Assembly (NCBI GenBank): GCA_937982065.1
Contig: CALJMO010000006.1
Coordinates: 1 to 36,696, forward strand
Length of the DNA stretch: 36,696 nt
DNA from: an uncultured Collinsella sp.
Lineage (GTDB): Bacteria; Actinomycetota; Coriobacteriia; Coriobacteriales; Coriobacteriaceae
Direction of reading: 5' to 3'
This document shows positions 14,996 through 22,730 of the stretch, in pieces. The position numbers and the translations under genes were made by a program. The notes under the pieces were generated by a model that searched no databases, had not been told where the DNA came from, and saw only the letters and a program-made list of their open reading frames with translations. The first letter of the stretch is position 1, and every line of letters begins with the position of its first letter.

Positions 14996-16507
14996 TTAGC
15001 GGTAGCTGACGCTTTGCTGGGAGTCCTTGACGACTACGTCGTGGGCGCCGCCTTCGACGATGGAAGTAGAGCTGACAAGCGTTAGGCGTGCCTTTTCCTG
15101 GAGCTCGGGGATCGAGAGGGCGCCGCAGTTGCACATCGTGGACTTGACCTTGTAGAGCGTGCCACCCACGCCGTCCTTGAGGGAGCCGGCGTAAGGAACG
15201 TAGGAATCGACGCCCTCGACGAAGCTGAGCTTCGCGGCGCCGCCCAGGTCGTAGCGCTGCCAGTTGCGGGCACGCGCAGAACCCTCGCCCCAGTACTCCT
15301 TCATGTACTGGCCATTGACGTTGACGCGCTCGGTCGGGCTCTCGTCAAAGCGGGCGAAGTAACGGCCCAGCATCATAAAGTCGGCACCCATGGCAAGGGC
15401 AAGCGTCATGTGGTAGTCGTAGACGATACCGCCGTCGGAGCACACGGGCACGTAGACGCCGGTCTCCTCGTAGTACTCGTCGCGAGCGCGGCAGACGTCG
15501 ATCAACGCAGTGGCCTGGCCACGGCCGATACCCTTGGTCTCACGGGTAATGCAAATGGAACCGCCGCCGATACCGACCTTGATGAAATCGGCACCACAGT
15601 CAGCCAGGAAGCGGAAGCCCTCGGCGTCGACGACGTTACCGGCACCGACCTTGACATCCTCGCCGTAGTTGGCGCGAATCCACTCAATGGTGCGCTTCTG
15701 CCACTCGCTGAAGCCCTCGGAAGAGTCGATGCACAGGACATCGGCGCCGGCCTCGATGAGCAGCGGCACGCGCTCGGCATAGTCGCGGGTGTTGATACCG
15801 GCGCCGACCATGTAGCGCTTGTCGCCGTCGAGCAGCTCGTTGGGGTTGGTCTTGTGGCTGTCGTAGTCCTTGCGGAAGACGATGCCCATCAGGTGATCGT
15901 AGTCGTCGACGATGGGCAGGGCGTTGAGCTTGTTGTCCCAGATGACGTCGTTGGCAACCTTGAGGCTGATGTTCTTGTCGCCCACGATGAGCTGCTCACG
16001 CGGGGTCATGAACTCGGAGACCTTCGTCTGGTGGTCATCGCGGCTGGGGCGATAGTCGCGGCTGGTGACGATGCCCAGGAGCTTACCCTTGGGAGTGCCG
16101 TCGTCGGTGACCGGCATGGTGGAGTGACCGGTCTTCTCCTTGAGCTCGATGACCTGCTCCATGGTCATGTCGGGGGTCAACGTGGAATCGGACTGAACGA
16201 AGCCGGCCTTGTGATCCTTGACGGCCTTGACCATAGCGGCCTCGGACTCGGCGCTCTGGGAACCGTAAATAAAGGACAGGCCACCCTCGGTAGCGAGCGC
16301 GACACCCATGTCGACGCCCGAGACGGACTGCATGATGGCGGAAACCATGGGGATGTTCAGGGTGATTGCCGGCTTCTCACCGCGCTTAAAGCGGGTTAGC
16401 GGCGTCTTAAGAGAGACGTTGTTGGGGATGCACTGCGAGGACGAGTAACCAGGGACCAGCAGATACTCCGAAAACGTGTGGGACTCACCGGGAAAGAACG
16501 TAGCCAT
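14996..16507 (-). CDS. guaB: IMP dehydrogenase, Tritrichomonas-like divergent type
   Basis: The 503-residue enzyme oxidises IMP to XMP, the committed step to guanine nucleotides. Catalytic Cys319 lies in GIGGGSICITRETKGIGRG, and Arg418-Tyr419 in ARARNWQRYDLGG form the flap base. Two CBS motifs occupy about 105-220. The N-terminus HTFSEYLLVPGYSS and the tail STSIVEGGAHDVVVKD differ from the usual bacterial GuaB. Length, active-site numbering and many segments agree with my memory of the Tritrichomonas foetus enzyme, which is thought to be of bacterial origin. The start ATG has a GGAGAAA site. Confidence 0.96.
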   Translation of the reverse strand: MATFFPGESHTFSEYLLVPGYSSSQCIPNNVSLKTPLTRFKRGEKPAITLNIPMVSAIMQSVSGVDMGVALATEGGLSFIYGSQSAESEAAMVKAVKDHKAGFVQSDSTLTPDMTMEQVIELKEKTGHSTMPVTDDGTPKGKLLGIVTSRDYRPSRDDHQTKVSEFMTPREQLIVGDKNISLKVANDVIWDNKLNALPIVDDYDHLMGIVFRKDYDSHKTNPNELLDGDKRYMVGAGINTRDYAERVPLLIEAGADVLCIDSSEGFSEWQKRTIEWIRANYGEDVKVGAGNVVDAEGFRFLADCGADFIKVGIGGGSICITRETKGIGRGQATALIDVCRARDEYYEETGVYVPVCSDGGIVYDYHMTLALAMGADFMMLGRYFARFDESPTERVNVNGQYMKEYWGEGSARARNWQRYDLGGAAKLSFVEGVDSYVPYAGSLKDGVGGTLYKVKSTMCNCGALSIPELQEKARLTLVSSTSIVEGGAHDVVVKDSQQSVSYR

Positions 16508-16587
16508 GTTTCTCCTTTTTCCATGCGACCGGTCGGCTGCAGGCCTCGTAGGACCCAGCCCAACCTTGGGCGCCCAATACTGGGGAA

Positions 16588-16616
16588 GTATCTTAGCGCA
16601 CTTTGACTGCTACAAT
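16588..16616. promoter_or_regulatory. Overlapping divergent promoters of guaB and the ModE-like gene
   Basis: On the plus strand TGCTACAAT (16608-16616) is an extended -10 box for the regulator gene. On the minus strand TTGTAG (16610-16615) and GATACT (16588-16593), 16 bases apart, could serve guaB. The two would share the same 29 bp, so only one polymerase could bind at a time. Both are moderate matches. Confidence 0.4.
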
Positions 16617-16700
16617 GCATGATTTAAGAAGAGCACATGAGGGTTTGACGCAGGCTTTGCGTTTGCCCAGCATACACTTTAGCCGGGAGACGTGAAGCAC

Positions 16701-17045
16701 ATGGAGTACAAGACGACGGCAAAGCTGGTCATTCAAGCGTGCGACAAGAATCTGCCGGGCGTATTTGGTCACGGCTGTGTCTTGCTGCTGCAGGGTATCG
16801 CCCGAGAGCACTCGCTCAACCGTGCCGCCAAGAGCATGGGCATGGCATACTCCAAAGCCTGGCGCATTGTGAACGAGGCGGAAGGGCAGCTGGGCTGCAA
16901 GCTCATCGAGCGCGACGGCGCCCGCGGATCCACCCTCACCCCCGCCGGAGAGCGCGCCATAGCGGTCTACGAGAAGCTGCAGGCCGACATAAACAAGGTC
17001 ATTGCCACCAAAGCCGACGCCCTCATCGCCAGCATCAAAGAATAG
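16701..17045 (+). CDS. ModE-like winged-helix regulator (DNA-binding domain only)
   Basis: The product is about 114 residues and matches the N-terminal LysR/ModE-type winged helix-turn-helix: LLLQGIAREHSLNRAAKSMG, then MAYSKAWRIVNEAEGQLGCK and the wing GSTLTPAGERAI. Full ModE proteins add molybdate-binding MOP domains; these are missing, so the effector is unknown and no molybdate transporter is nearby. The ATG at 16701 is chosen (a GGGAG site lies 11 bases upstream); a GTG at 16692 is possible but sits only two bases from that site. It is the only plus-strand gene in the window. Confidence 0.85.
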   Translation: MEYKTTAKLVIQACDKNLPGVFGHGCVLLLQGIAREHSLNRAAKSMGMAYSKAWRIVNEAEGQLGCKLIERDGARGSTLTPAGERAIAVYEKLQADINKVIATKADALIASIKE

Positions 17046-17086
17046 CCAATTTGGGACGGGGCTTTTTAGCTACGCAACCCCCTCTC

Positions 17087-17157
17087 TAAGTTGCGGTGAA
17101 ATAGGGACTGTTTATGCCGATAAAGCCGTAAATCAATCCATATTTCACCGCAACTTA
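17087..17157. repeat. Palindromic element with perfect 17-bp inverted ends
   Basis: TAAGTTGCGGTGAAATA (17087-17103) is the exact complement of 17141-17157, with a 37-bp spacer. It sits between the convergent ModE-like gene and the cystathionine-synthase-like gene and could act as a terminator for either, although no U-tract follows. Its ends share TGCGGTGAAA with the ends of the repeat at 36319-36443, and its spacer contains GGGACTGTTT, whose complement occurs in the repeat at 33979-34094. A common origin is possible. Confidence 0.7.
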
Positions 17158-17177
17158 TGGAGTCGAGGATGATTTAG

Positions 17178-18170
17178 CTAGTTGCGGAGGGCGTTGTCTA
17201 GGGTGGCGGCCACGATCAAGGGGTCGTCGGTGCCGGCGAAGAGGCGGACGGTGCTCCCCTGCTTGCCGCGTGGGGCCGAAAGGCGAGTCGTTGCGCCGCC
17301 GGCGGGCGATGTGCGAAACTCCCCGGGCAAAGCATCGAACAGCTTGCCCGCGCTACGCTCGATAAGGTCAAATTCAACTGCCGGGCCAAAGCCGTGCTCG
17401 AGGATTCCTGTTGCAACAGCATGGTCGGGATGCGAGCTCAGTCCGGGATAGCGTACGTTGCGCACCATCTCGTTGGCGGCCAGATACTCGGCCAGCGCAC
17501 GCGCGCGGTCGAAATGTGCCTGCATGCGGACATCGAGCGAGTCCAGTCCCCGCTCCAGCGCAGCGGCCTCGTCAGCAGTCAAATCAAGCTTGGCCAAGCC
17601 ACGGCCCTCAAGCAGGGCATGCGCGCACTCAGCCGCGGCATCCACGCGATGGCGCTTGAGTTGCGAGCGCGCCACCGAAGCGGCAACGAGCTTGCGCGGT
17701 GCCTTACCAGCACACACGCGATCGGACGCGTCGAGCGACAGCACGGCACCCAAGCGCAGCGGATCGCACCCAAAGACGCCAGGCACCGTGTTATCTACCA
17801 CGAGCAGCGCGCGTGCCTCGCGAGCCGCGCGACCCAGAGCACGAAGATCGGGCACACGCAGACCAAACCCGCCAATGGAGTTGACGAACCACCACAGGTG
17901 CGGCCCCTCGGCATCAAACGAGCCGGCAAAGCCACCGGACGCCGCAGCAAACACCTCGACAGACGGCTCCCCCACCATCACAACATCGCAGCCGTCAAAT
18001 CCGCTCGCAAACGCATCCGCAAAGTCGTCCGAAAAGGCCACCAGGCGGTCACCGGGACGCACAATCCCCAACAGAGACAGCGCTGCCGGAACATGCGGGG
18101 CCGCAACAAGACGCGCCTCACGCGCGCTGGCCCTTGCAGCCCATGCCTCTTCTAGCTGCTGTACGCTCAT
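17178..18170 (-). CDS. Cys/Met-metabolism PLP-enzyme homologue lacking the catalytic lysine
   Basis: The product has 330 residues and resembles the cystathionine gamma-synthase/lyase family but is about 50 residues short at the N-terminus. The cofactor-contacting VVDNTVPGVFGCDPLRLGA (124-142) aligns with the family DNT motif. The expected lysine in the SATKY segment falls at LDASDRVCAGK (146-156), where Asp150/Arg151 replace Thr-Lys; the nearest lysine is five to six residues further on. The C-terminal part retains VRNVRYPGLSSHPDH and STVRLFAGTDDP. It may be an inactive paralogue or have another role. The ATG at 18170 is preferred over an upstream TTG. Confidence 0.75.
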   Translation of the reverse strand: MSVQQLEEAWAARASAREARLVAAPHVPAALSLLGIVRPGDRLVAFSDDFADAFASGFDGCDVVMVGEPSVEVFAAASGGFAGSFDAEGPHLWWFVNSIGGFGLRVPDLRALGRAAREARALLVVDNTVPGVFGCDPLRLGAVLSLDASDRVCAGKAPRKLVAASVARSQLKRHRVDAAAECAHALLEGRGLAKLDLTADEAAALERGLDSLDVRMQAHFDRARALAEYLAANEMVRNVRYPGLSSHPDHAVATGILEHGFGPAVEFDLIERSAGKLFDALPGEFRTSPAGGATTRLSAPRGKQGSTVRLFAGTDDPLIVAATLDNALRN

Positions 18171-18190
18171 ACGGCACCGTCCCTTCAAAA

Positions 18191-18229
18191 GCAAAAACCC
18201 ACGATGCGGATGTTTCCCGCATCGTGGGC
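18191..18229 (-). terminator. Intrinsic terminator after the sucrose hydrolase gene
   Basis: CCCACGATGCGG pairs perfectly with CCGCATCGTGGG around a short loop, and on the minus strand it runs into TTTTTGCTTTTG. It starts about 40 bases past the scrB stop and ends just before the cystathionine-synthase-like gene, so it closes the sucrose operon. Confidence 0.9.
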
Positions 18230-18266
18230 AACGGCTGCAGTATAGCGCCGATGGGCGATCGTGCGC

Positions 18267-19805
18267 CTAGATGTTGAGCGCGTGGTAGGTCACGCTCGCA
18301 CCCGGGGCGTCAACGGTCACGCCATAGGCCTCGGGATAGATGCGCGTCGAAAATACGAGCGCACCATCGTTCACAAACACCTCGACCGACGAGACATCGC
18401 CAACAATGCGCACGTTGCGCACCTCGTCGACGGGCTCCCAGCGCACGGTACGACCGCAGCCGGCAGAAGCGCGACCCTCATCGGTAAATCGCATCTCAAA
18501 GCGCGGGGGCAGTTCGTCCTCGGCGGGCACAAACGCCAGCTTCAGCTCGCCATCAACGGTCGTGGTAAACGCGCCGTCGACACCGTCGACAACAACGTCA
18601 AAGCAGGTATCGTCGGCAACCTCCAACGAGCCCGCCCCCACACGCACCGAGGCATAATGGTGCTCAATCTCGCGCGCCGGCTGCTGCAGCACCACGCCGC
18701 CCGCACCGGCTGTAAGCTCACGCGGCACCGTCATGCAGTGCTGCCAGCCGCACGCCACGGTAGGCGCGTTGTCATAGGTCGGCTCATCGGGCATGCCCAT
18801 CCAGCCGATCAGAATGTGGCGACCATCCTCGGACGTAAACTCCTGAGGAGCATAGAAGTCAAAACCGGCGTCCCACAGGCGGAAATCGCCCAGCTCATAG
18901 GCACCGTCACCACCGGTAATGTCGCCCGTTACAGGCATGTAGCCAGCAGCGTAAACGTTGCCGCGGTCCCAACGACCGCCCTCAAGACCCTGGGGCGAGA
19001 AGGACAGGTACTTCGCCGGTACGCCGCAATCCGCCTCGAGCTCCAAATACCCCGGGCACTCCCACATAAAGCCAAAACGCTCGGGCGTAGACACGCGGCT
19101 CTCGAGCTCCCAACTCAGCATATCGGCCGAGCCATACACCAGGATCTCGCCCACATCGCGCCCGGCACCCTCGCCGTGCATGGCGCAAAATCGACTATCG
19201 ACATGCGGCCCATCCACGCGACGACGCGCGCCCAGCACCATGTGATAACGCCCGTCCGCGTCACGCCACACCTTGGGATCGCGCACATGGCAGGTCAAAT
19301 CCTCGGGATAATCATCGGACGCCAGCACCACGCGCTTTTGGCTGAACTCCCGACCGGCAAGGCCATCAACGCTCTCGACATAAACAGTATCGGCGCGGCG
19401 GCCGGTATTGACGTAGTCGTACGTGCCGTCTGCATCGGAGAGTTTAACGTTGCCTGTGTACAGTACGCGAATGCGGCCGTCCTCGGCAAGCGCGGAGCCC
19501 GAATACACGCCATGGCAGTCGAACGGCTCGTCGGGCAGCAGCGGGGCGCCAACATATTCCCAGTTCATAAGGTCGCGGCTTGTGGCATGGCCCCACATCT
19601 TTACGCCGCCGTTCACATCAAACGGGGCATACTGGAAGTACGCGTGAAACACGCCGCCCGCTTGGCAAAGACCGTTGGGGTCGTTGAGCCAACCCGCCGG
19701 CGGCATAATATGGAAGCGCTGGCCATACGCGCCATGACCGCACTCAGTGGCGGCGTCAACAGCGGCAACCAGCTTTTCAAGATCGCGACCAAGTGCATTA
19801 GACAT
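18267..19805 (-). CDS. scrB: Sucrose-6-phosphate hydrolase (GH32)
   Basis: The 512-residue enzyme cleaves sucrose-6-phosphate delivered by the PTS into glucose-6-phosphate and fructose. GH32 catalytic motifs are all present: nucleophile Asp42 in GWLNDPNG, transition-state stabiliser Asp176 in HVRDPKVW, and acid/base Glu249 in FMWECPG. A C-terminal beta-sandwich follows. There is no signal peptide, so it is cytoplasmic. It lies 93 bases after the PTS gene and has an AGGAC site before the ATG. No fructokinase gene is present in the window. Confidence 0.95.
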   Translation of the reverse strand: MSNALGRDLEKLVAAVDAATECGHGAYGQRFHIMPPAGWLNDPNGLCQAGGVFHAYFQYAPFDVNGGVKMWGHATSRDLMNWEYVGAPLLPDEPFDCHGVYSGSALAEDGRIRVLYTGNVKLSDADGTYDYVNTGRRADTVYVESVDGLAGREFSQKRVVLASDDYPEDLTCHVRDPKVWRDADGRYHMVLGARRRVDGPHVDSRFCAMHGEGAGRDVGEILVYGSADMLSWELESRVSTPERFGFMWECPGYLELEADCGVPAKYLSFSPQGLEGGRWDRGNVYAAGYMPVTGDITGGDGAYELGDFRLWDAGFDFYAPQEFTSEDGRHILIGWMGMPDEPTYDNAPTVACGWQHCMTVPRELTAGAGGVVLQQPAREIEHHYASVRVGAGSLEVADDTCFDVVVDGVDGAFTTTVDGELKLAFVPAEDELPPRFEMRFTDEGRASAGCGRTVRWEPVDEVRNVRIVGDVSSVEVFVNDGALVFSTRIYPEAYGVTVDAPGASVTYHALNI

Positions 19806-19898
19806 ATCAAAGTCCTAACGGATCGAAAGTAACAAGGCGCCAGATACGGGAAACGCCCGCGAGCATACAGCCCGCGGGCACCCCTCAATCAAAAGCTC

Positions 19899-21299
19899 TT
19901 AGGCCTGCTCGGAAGCCTTGGGCTCGTCCTTGTACAGGACAAACGAGACAGCAAAGGAAACCAGCGCGGCGACCGCAAACATGATTACGTACTGTACGGG
20001 CTGGGCCAGGCACAGCAGGATGCCGAAGATACCGGTAACGCCGGTGCCGGAAGCAGCAAGCGAGGTGAGTGCGCAGACCAAGGCACCGCAACCGCCGCCG
20101 ATGCAGCCGGCGATGAAGGGCTTAAAGAAGCGCAGGTTCACACCAAAGATGGCAGGCTCGGTAATGCCCATGAAGGCGGACAGGGCCGAAGGAAGCGCCA
20201 GACCCTTGATCTTGGCATCGCGGGTCTTAAAGGCAACGGCGAGTGCGGCGCCACCCTGGGCGATGTTGGCAGCACTGGCGATGGGCAGCCAATAGGTCAC
20301 GCCGTACTGGGCAAGCTGACCCAGGTCGATGGCGGTGTACATCTGGTGGATACCGGTAACGACCGTGGGGGCATAGAACAGGCCGACGATAAAGGAACCG
20401 ATGCCGAAGGGCAGGGTCAGCAGGGCCTGGATCAGACCGAGGATGGCGTTCTCGGCCCAGACAAAGATGGGGCCGACGGCAACGAGCGTCACGAGCACGG
20501 TCACGAACACCGAGACGAGCGGGGTCACAAAGAGGTCGAACATCTCGGGAACGATCTTGTGCAGGCGCTTCTCGAGGAAGGCCAGAATGGCGCAGGCGAT
20601 AACGATGGGGATAACGTGGCCCTGATAACCGACCCACTCAAAGCTGTAGACGCCGGGAATGACGGTGACCATGGTCTGCACGCCCTCGGAGGCAACCGTG
20701 TAGGCGCTCTGCAGCGAGGAGTTGATGAACGCACCGCCGACGACGGCACCAAGATACGGGTTGGCGCCAAAGGCCTTAGCGGCGGAGTAACCGATCAGGA
20801 TCTGCAGAATGCCAAAAGACGTTCCCGAGACCAGGTCGGCGATCTTGTAGATAAAGTTATTGGTATCGAGCGCGATAAAGCCGTTGGAGGCCATAAAGTT
20901 GAGGGCGCTCATAATGCCCAGCAGCAGGCCCGAAGCCACGATGGCAGGGATGATGGGGACAAAGACGTCGCCGAGCACCTTAATGGCACGCATAAAGATG
21001 TTCTGCTGCTGCGCCGCAGCCTCCTTGACCTCGGCCTTGGTGGCAGCCTCGACGCCGCTAAGCGCAATGAACTCGTCGTAGACCTTGTTGACGGTGCCGG
21101 TACCAAAAATAATCTGGAGCTGGCCCTGGGCCTCAAAGACGCCCTTTGCGCCGTCGATATTCTCGAGGGCCTCCTTGTTAACCTTGGCGTTATCGGCAAT
21201 CACCAAGCGTAGACGCGTGGCGCAGTGTGCGGCCGAAACAACGTTGTCGGCGCCACCGACGTTGTCGAGCACCTCTTGGGCTGATTTGCGGTAGTCCAT
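19899..21299 (-). CDS. scrA: Sucrose-type PTS transporter, EIIBC
   Basis: The 466-residue permease imports and phosphorylates its sugar, most likely sucrose given the adjacent hydrolase. The N-terminal EIIB domain carries the phosphorylated Cys26 in AAHCATRLRLV. The EIIC domain begins near 100 and has about ten membrane segments, with the substrate-loop motif MGITEPAIFGVNLRFFKPF. There is no fused EIIA domain, so phosphate must come from a separate EIIA. The ATG at 21299 follows AAAGGGAAG; the frame extends to 21332 but lacks support there. Two LacI-type operators lie upstream. Confidence 0.95.
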   Translation of the reverse strand: MDYRKSAQEVLDNVGGADNVVSAAHCATRLRLVIADNAKVNKEALENIDGAKGVFEAQGQLQIIFGTGTVNKVYDEFIALSGVEAATKAEVKEAAAQQQNIFMRAIKVLGDVFVPIIPAIVASGLLLGIMSALNFMASNGFIALDTNNFIYKIADLVSGTSFGILQILIGYSAAKAFGANPYLGAVVGGAFINSSLQSAYTVASEGVQTMVTVIPGVYSFEWVGYQGHVIPIVIACAILAFLEKRLHKIVPEMFDLFVTPLVSVFVTVLVTLVAVGPIFVWAENAILGLIQALLTLPFGIGSFIVGLFYAPTVVTGIHQMYTAIDLGQLAQYGVTYWLPIASAANIAQGGAALAVAFKTRDAKIKGLALPSALSAFMGITEPAIFGVNLRFFKPFIAGCIGGGCGALVCALTSLAASGTGVTGIFGILLCLAQPVQYVIMFAVAALVSFAVSFVLYKDEPKASEQA

Positions 21300-21354
21300 G
21301 ACTTCCCTTTCCTCCAACGGGCGCATGTGCACCCGGCCATCTTTGACACTTACA

Positions 21355-21370
21355 CTGTAATCGTTTTCAG
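21355..21370 (-). promoter_or_regulatory. LacI-family operator 1 of the PTS gene
   Basis: CTGTAATCGTTTTCAG contains the half-palindromic TGAAAACGATTACA pattern (minus strand) typical of LacI/CcpA-type operators, with the central CG. It lies about 56 bases upstream of the PTS start. Confidence 0.7.
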
Positions 21371-21380
21371 TTTCATATGT

Positions 21381-21396
21381 CTGTAATCGTTTTCAC
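21381..21396 (-). promoter_or_regulatory. LacI-family operator 2 of the PTS gene
   Basis: CTGTAATCGTTTTCAC repeats operator 1 in the same orientation, 26 bases away (start to start). That spacing is about two and a half helical turns. The sites probably bind the adjacent LacI-family regulator; a carbon-catabolite regulator could also recognise this pattern. No convincing -35/-10 pair was identified around them. Confidence 0.7.
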
Positions 21397-21483
21397 AGTA
21401 GGGTGAACGGTAGGAAAAAGCCGGCGAAAGGTAGTTTTAAAGCAAAAAGAGGCGGCTCAGAGGCAGGCAGACGTGCCCAAAGC

Positions 21484-22464
21484 CTAGACATTCATAAGCT
21501 GATGGCCGAGCTTGAGCGTCTTTAGACCACCCTCCCCCTCCACGCCATCGAGCGTGTTGAGCAACATATTGGTCGCCTCGACGCCACTGGTCAGGTAGCC
21601 ATAATGCACGGTGGGAATGCCGCCCGTCAGCGCGCGCAAAAACGCGTTGTCGCCAAAACCGCTCACGCGGTGTATGCCCTCGCCCATACCGCGAACCTCA
21701 TCGATGGCACGCAGCGCGCCCGCCGCCATGGTGTCGGTCGCGCAGGCGACAAACGAAACATCGGGGGCATCGGCAAGCAGCTCGCGCGCGGCGCGATAGC
21801 CCGAGTCGAGCGTAAACGAGCCCAGGCGAATCAAGGCAGCATCGAGTGGGTTACCCGCGGCGCGCAAACCGGCCTCAAAACCGCGACGGCGGTCATAACC
21901 AGCCGCGCGGTCTTCTTCGGTAACTCCAATGTAGGCGATCTTGCCGTCCACGCGACCCGCAAGCGCACGGCCCAGCTCAAAGGCAGCCTCGTAATCGTCG
22001 TGATAGACGCACGCCGCACCCTCGACATGTTGGCCGATCAACACAATGGGTACACGGCACGACTCAATCGCGCGACGGTGCTCGTCGGTGATCATGGTTG
22101 CCACCAGCACAATGCCATCGACCGGGTGGTTTTGGAATAAATCGAGGTATTCGAGCTCGCGATCGGCCGCGTTGTCGGTATTGGCAAGCAGCATCTGGTA
22201 GCCACGGCGACCGAGCACCTGGCCAATACCGGCGGTAATGCGGCTCACGGATTCGGAGTTGATCTTAGGTACGATGACGCCAATGAGCTTGGTGGAACCG
22301 GTGCGCAGCGCGCGAGCCTGGCTGGACCGCACGTATCCGGTCAGCTCGATTGCATGCTTAATGCGCTCGGCCTTGTCCGCCGAGATATATCCACCGTTGA
22401 GGTAGCGCGAGACGGCGGCGCTCGAAACGCCCGCCAGCTCGGCCACATCCTTCATCTTTACCAC
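21484..22464 (-). CDS. LacI-family transcriptional regulator, sucrose-locus repressor
   Basis: The product has 326 residues from the GTG at 22464. The N-terminal helix-turn-helix VKMKDVAELAGVSSAAVSRY and hinge GGYISADKAERIKHAIELTG are followed by a periplasmic-binding-protein-like sensor domain (LIGVIVPKINSESVSRI onwards). The chosen GTG has AGGGG eight bases upstream; upstream starts (22482, 22500, 22509) would read through the palindrome at 22483-22496. The position directly before the sucrose PTS gene and hydrolase, and the matching operators, make a ScrR-like role likely. Fructose or a phosphorylated sugar would be the expected inducer. Confidence 0.92.
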   Translation of the reverse strand: MVKMKDVAELAGVSSAAVSRYLNGGYISADKAERIKHAIELTGYVRSSQARALRTGSTKLIGVIVPKINSESVSRITAGIGQVLGRRGYQMLLANTDNAADRELEYLDLFQNHPVDGIVLVATMITDEHRRAIESCRVPIVLIGQHVEGAACVYHDDYEAAFELGRALAGRVDGKIAYIGVTEEDRAAGYDRRRGFEAGLRAAGNPLDAALIRLGSFTLDSGYRAARELLADAPDVSFVACATDTMAAGALRAIDEVRGMGEGIHRVSGFGDNAFLRALTGGIPTVHYGYLTSGVEATNMLLNTLDGVEGEGGLKTLKLGHQLMNV

Positions 22465-22482
22465 GCGCGCCACCCCTGTCAT

Positions 22483-22496
22483 TGAAATCGCTTTCA
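22483..22496. promoter_or_regulatory. Palindromic operator before the regulator gene
   Basis: TGAAATCGCTTTCA is a near-perfect palindrome with the central CG of LacI-family sites and resembles the two operators at 21355 and 21381. It ends 19 bases upstream of the chosen regulator start, which suggests autoregulation. Confidence 0.65.
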
Positions 22497-22586
22497 CCAT
22501 GATACCCAACCCTCGCCCAAAAAATAATCGACTGGAAAGGTCTCAGCGGATCATTTCAACCACTCAGGTCGAGCAAGCGCCAGCGA

Positions 22587-22723
22587 GCGGGCAGCTGCCG
22601 TGGCGAGGTGCCGCGAAAGAGGAGCGAAGCGTACTTTATGTACGCGAGCGACGGTTTGAGCGGCAGATCGCCCGGCAGATGCCCGCGCAGCGTCGAGCGG
22701 TCCGGCGTTTGTTAAAACGCCGG
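22587..22723. repeat. Composite structured element, copy B (downstream of the pel operon)
   Basis: The large hairpin has long arms: GCGGGCAGCTGCCG…GTGCCGC (22587-22614) pairs with GCGGCAGATCGCCCGGCAGA and onward (22660-22686). The core GAAAGAGGAGCGA…GCGTAC-TTTAT-GTACGC-GAGCGACGGTTTGA is nearly identical to copy C although the arms differ. The linker GCAGCGTCGAGC (22687-22698) matches copy A. A short hairpin CCGGCGTTT/AAACGCCGG (22702-22723) lies seven bases past the DUF4956 stop and has no U-tract. The rest of the 22510-22586 gap shows no gene. Confidence 0.75.
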
Positions 22724-22730
22724 AACATAG

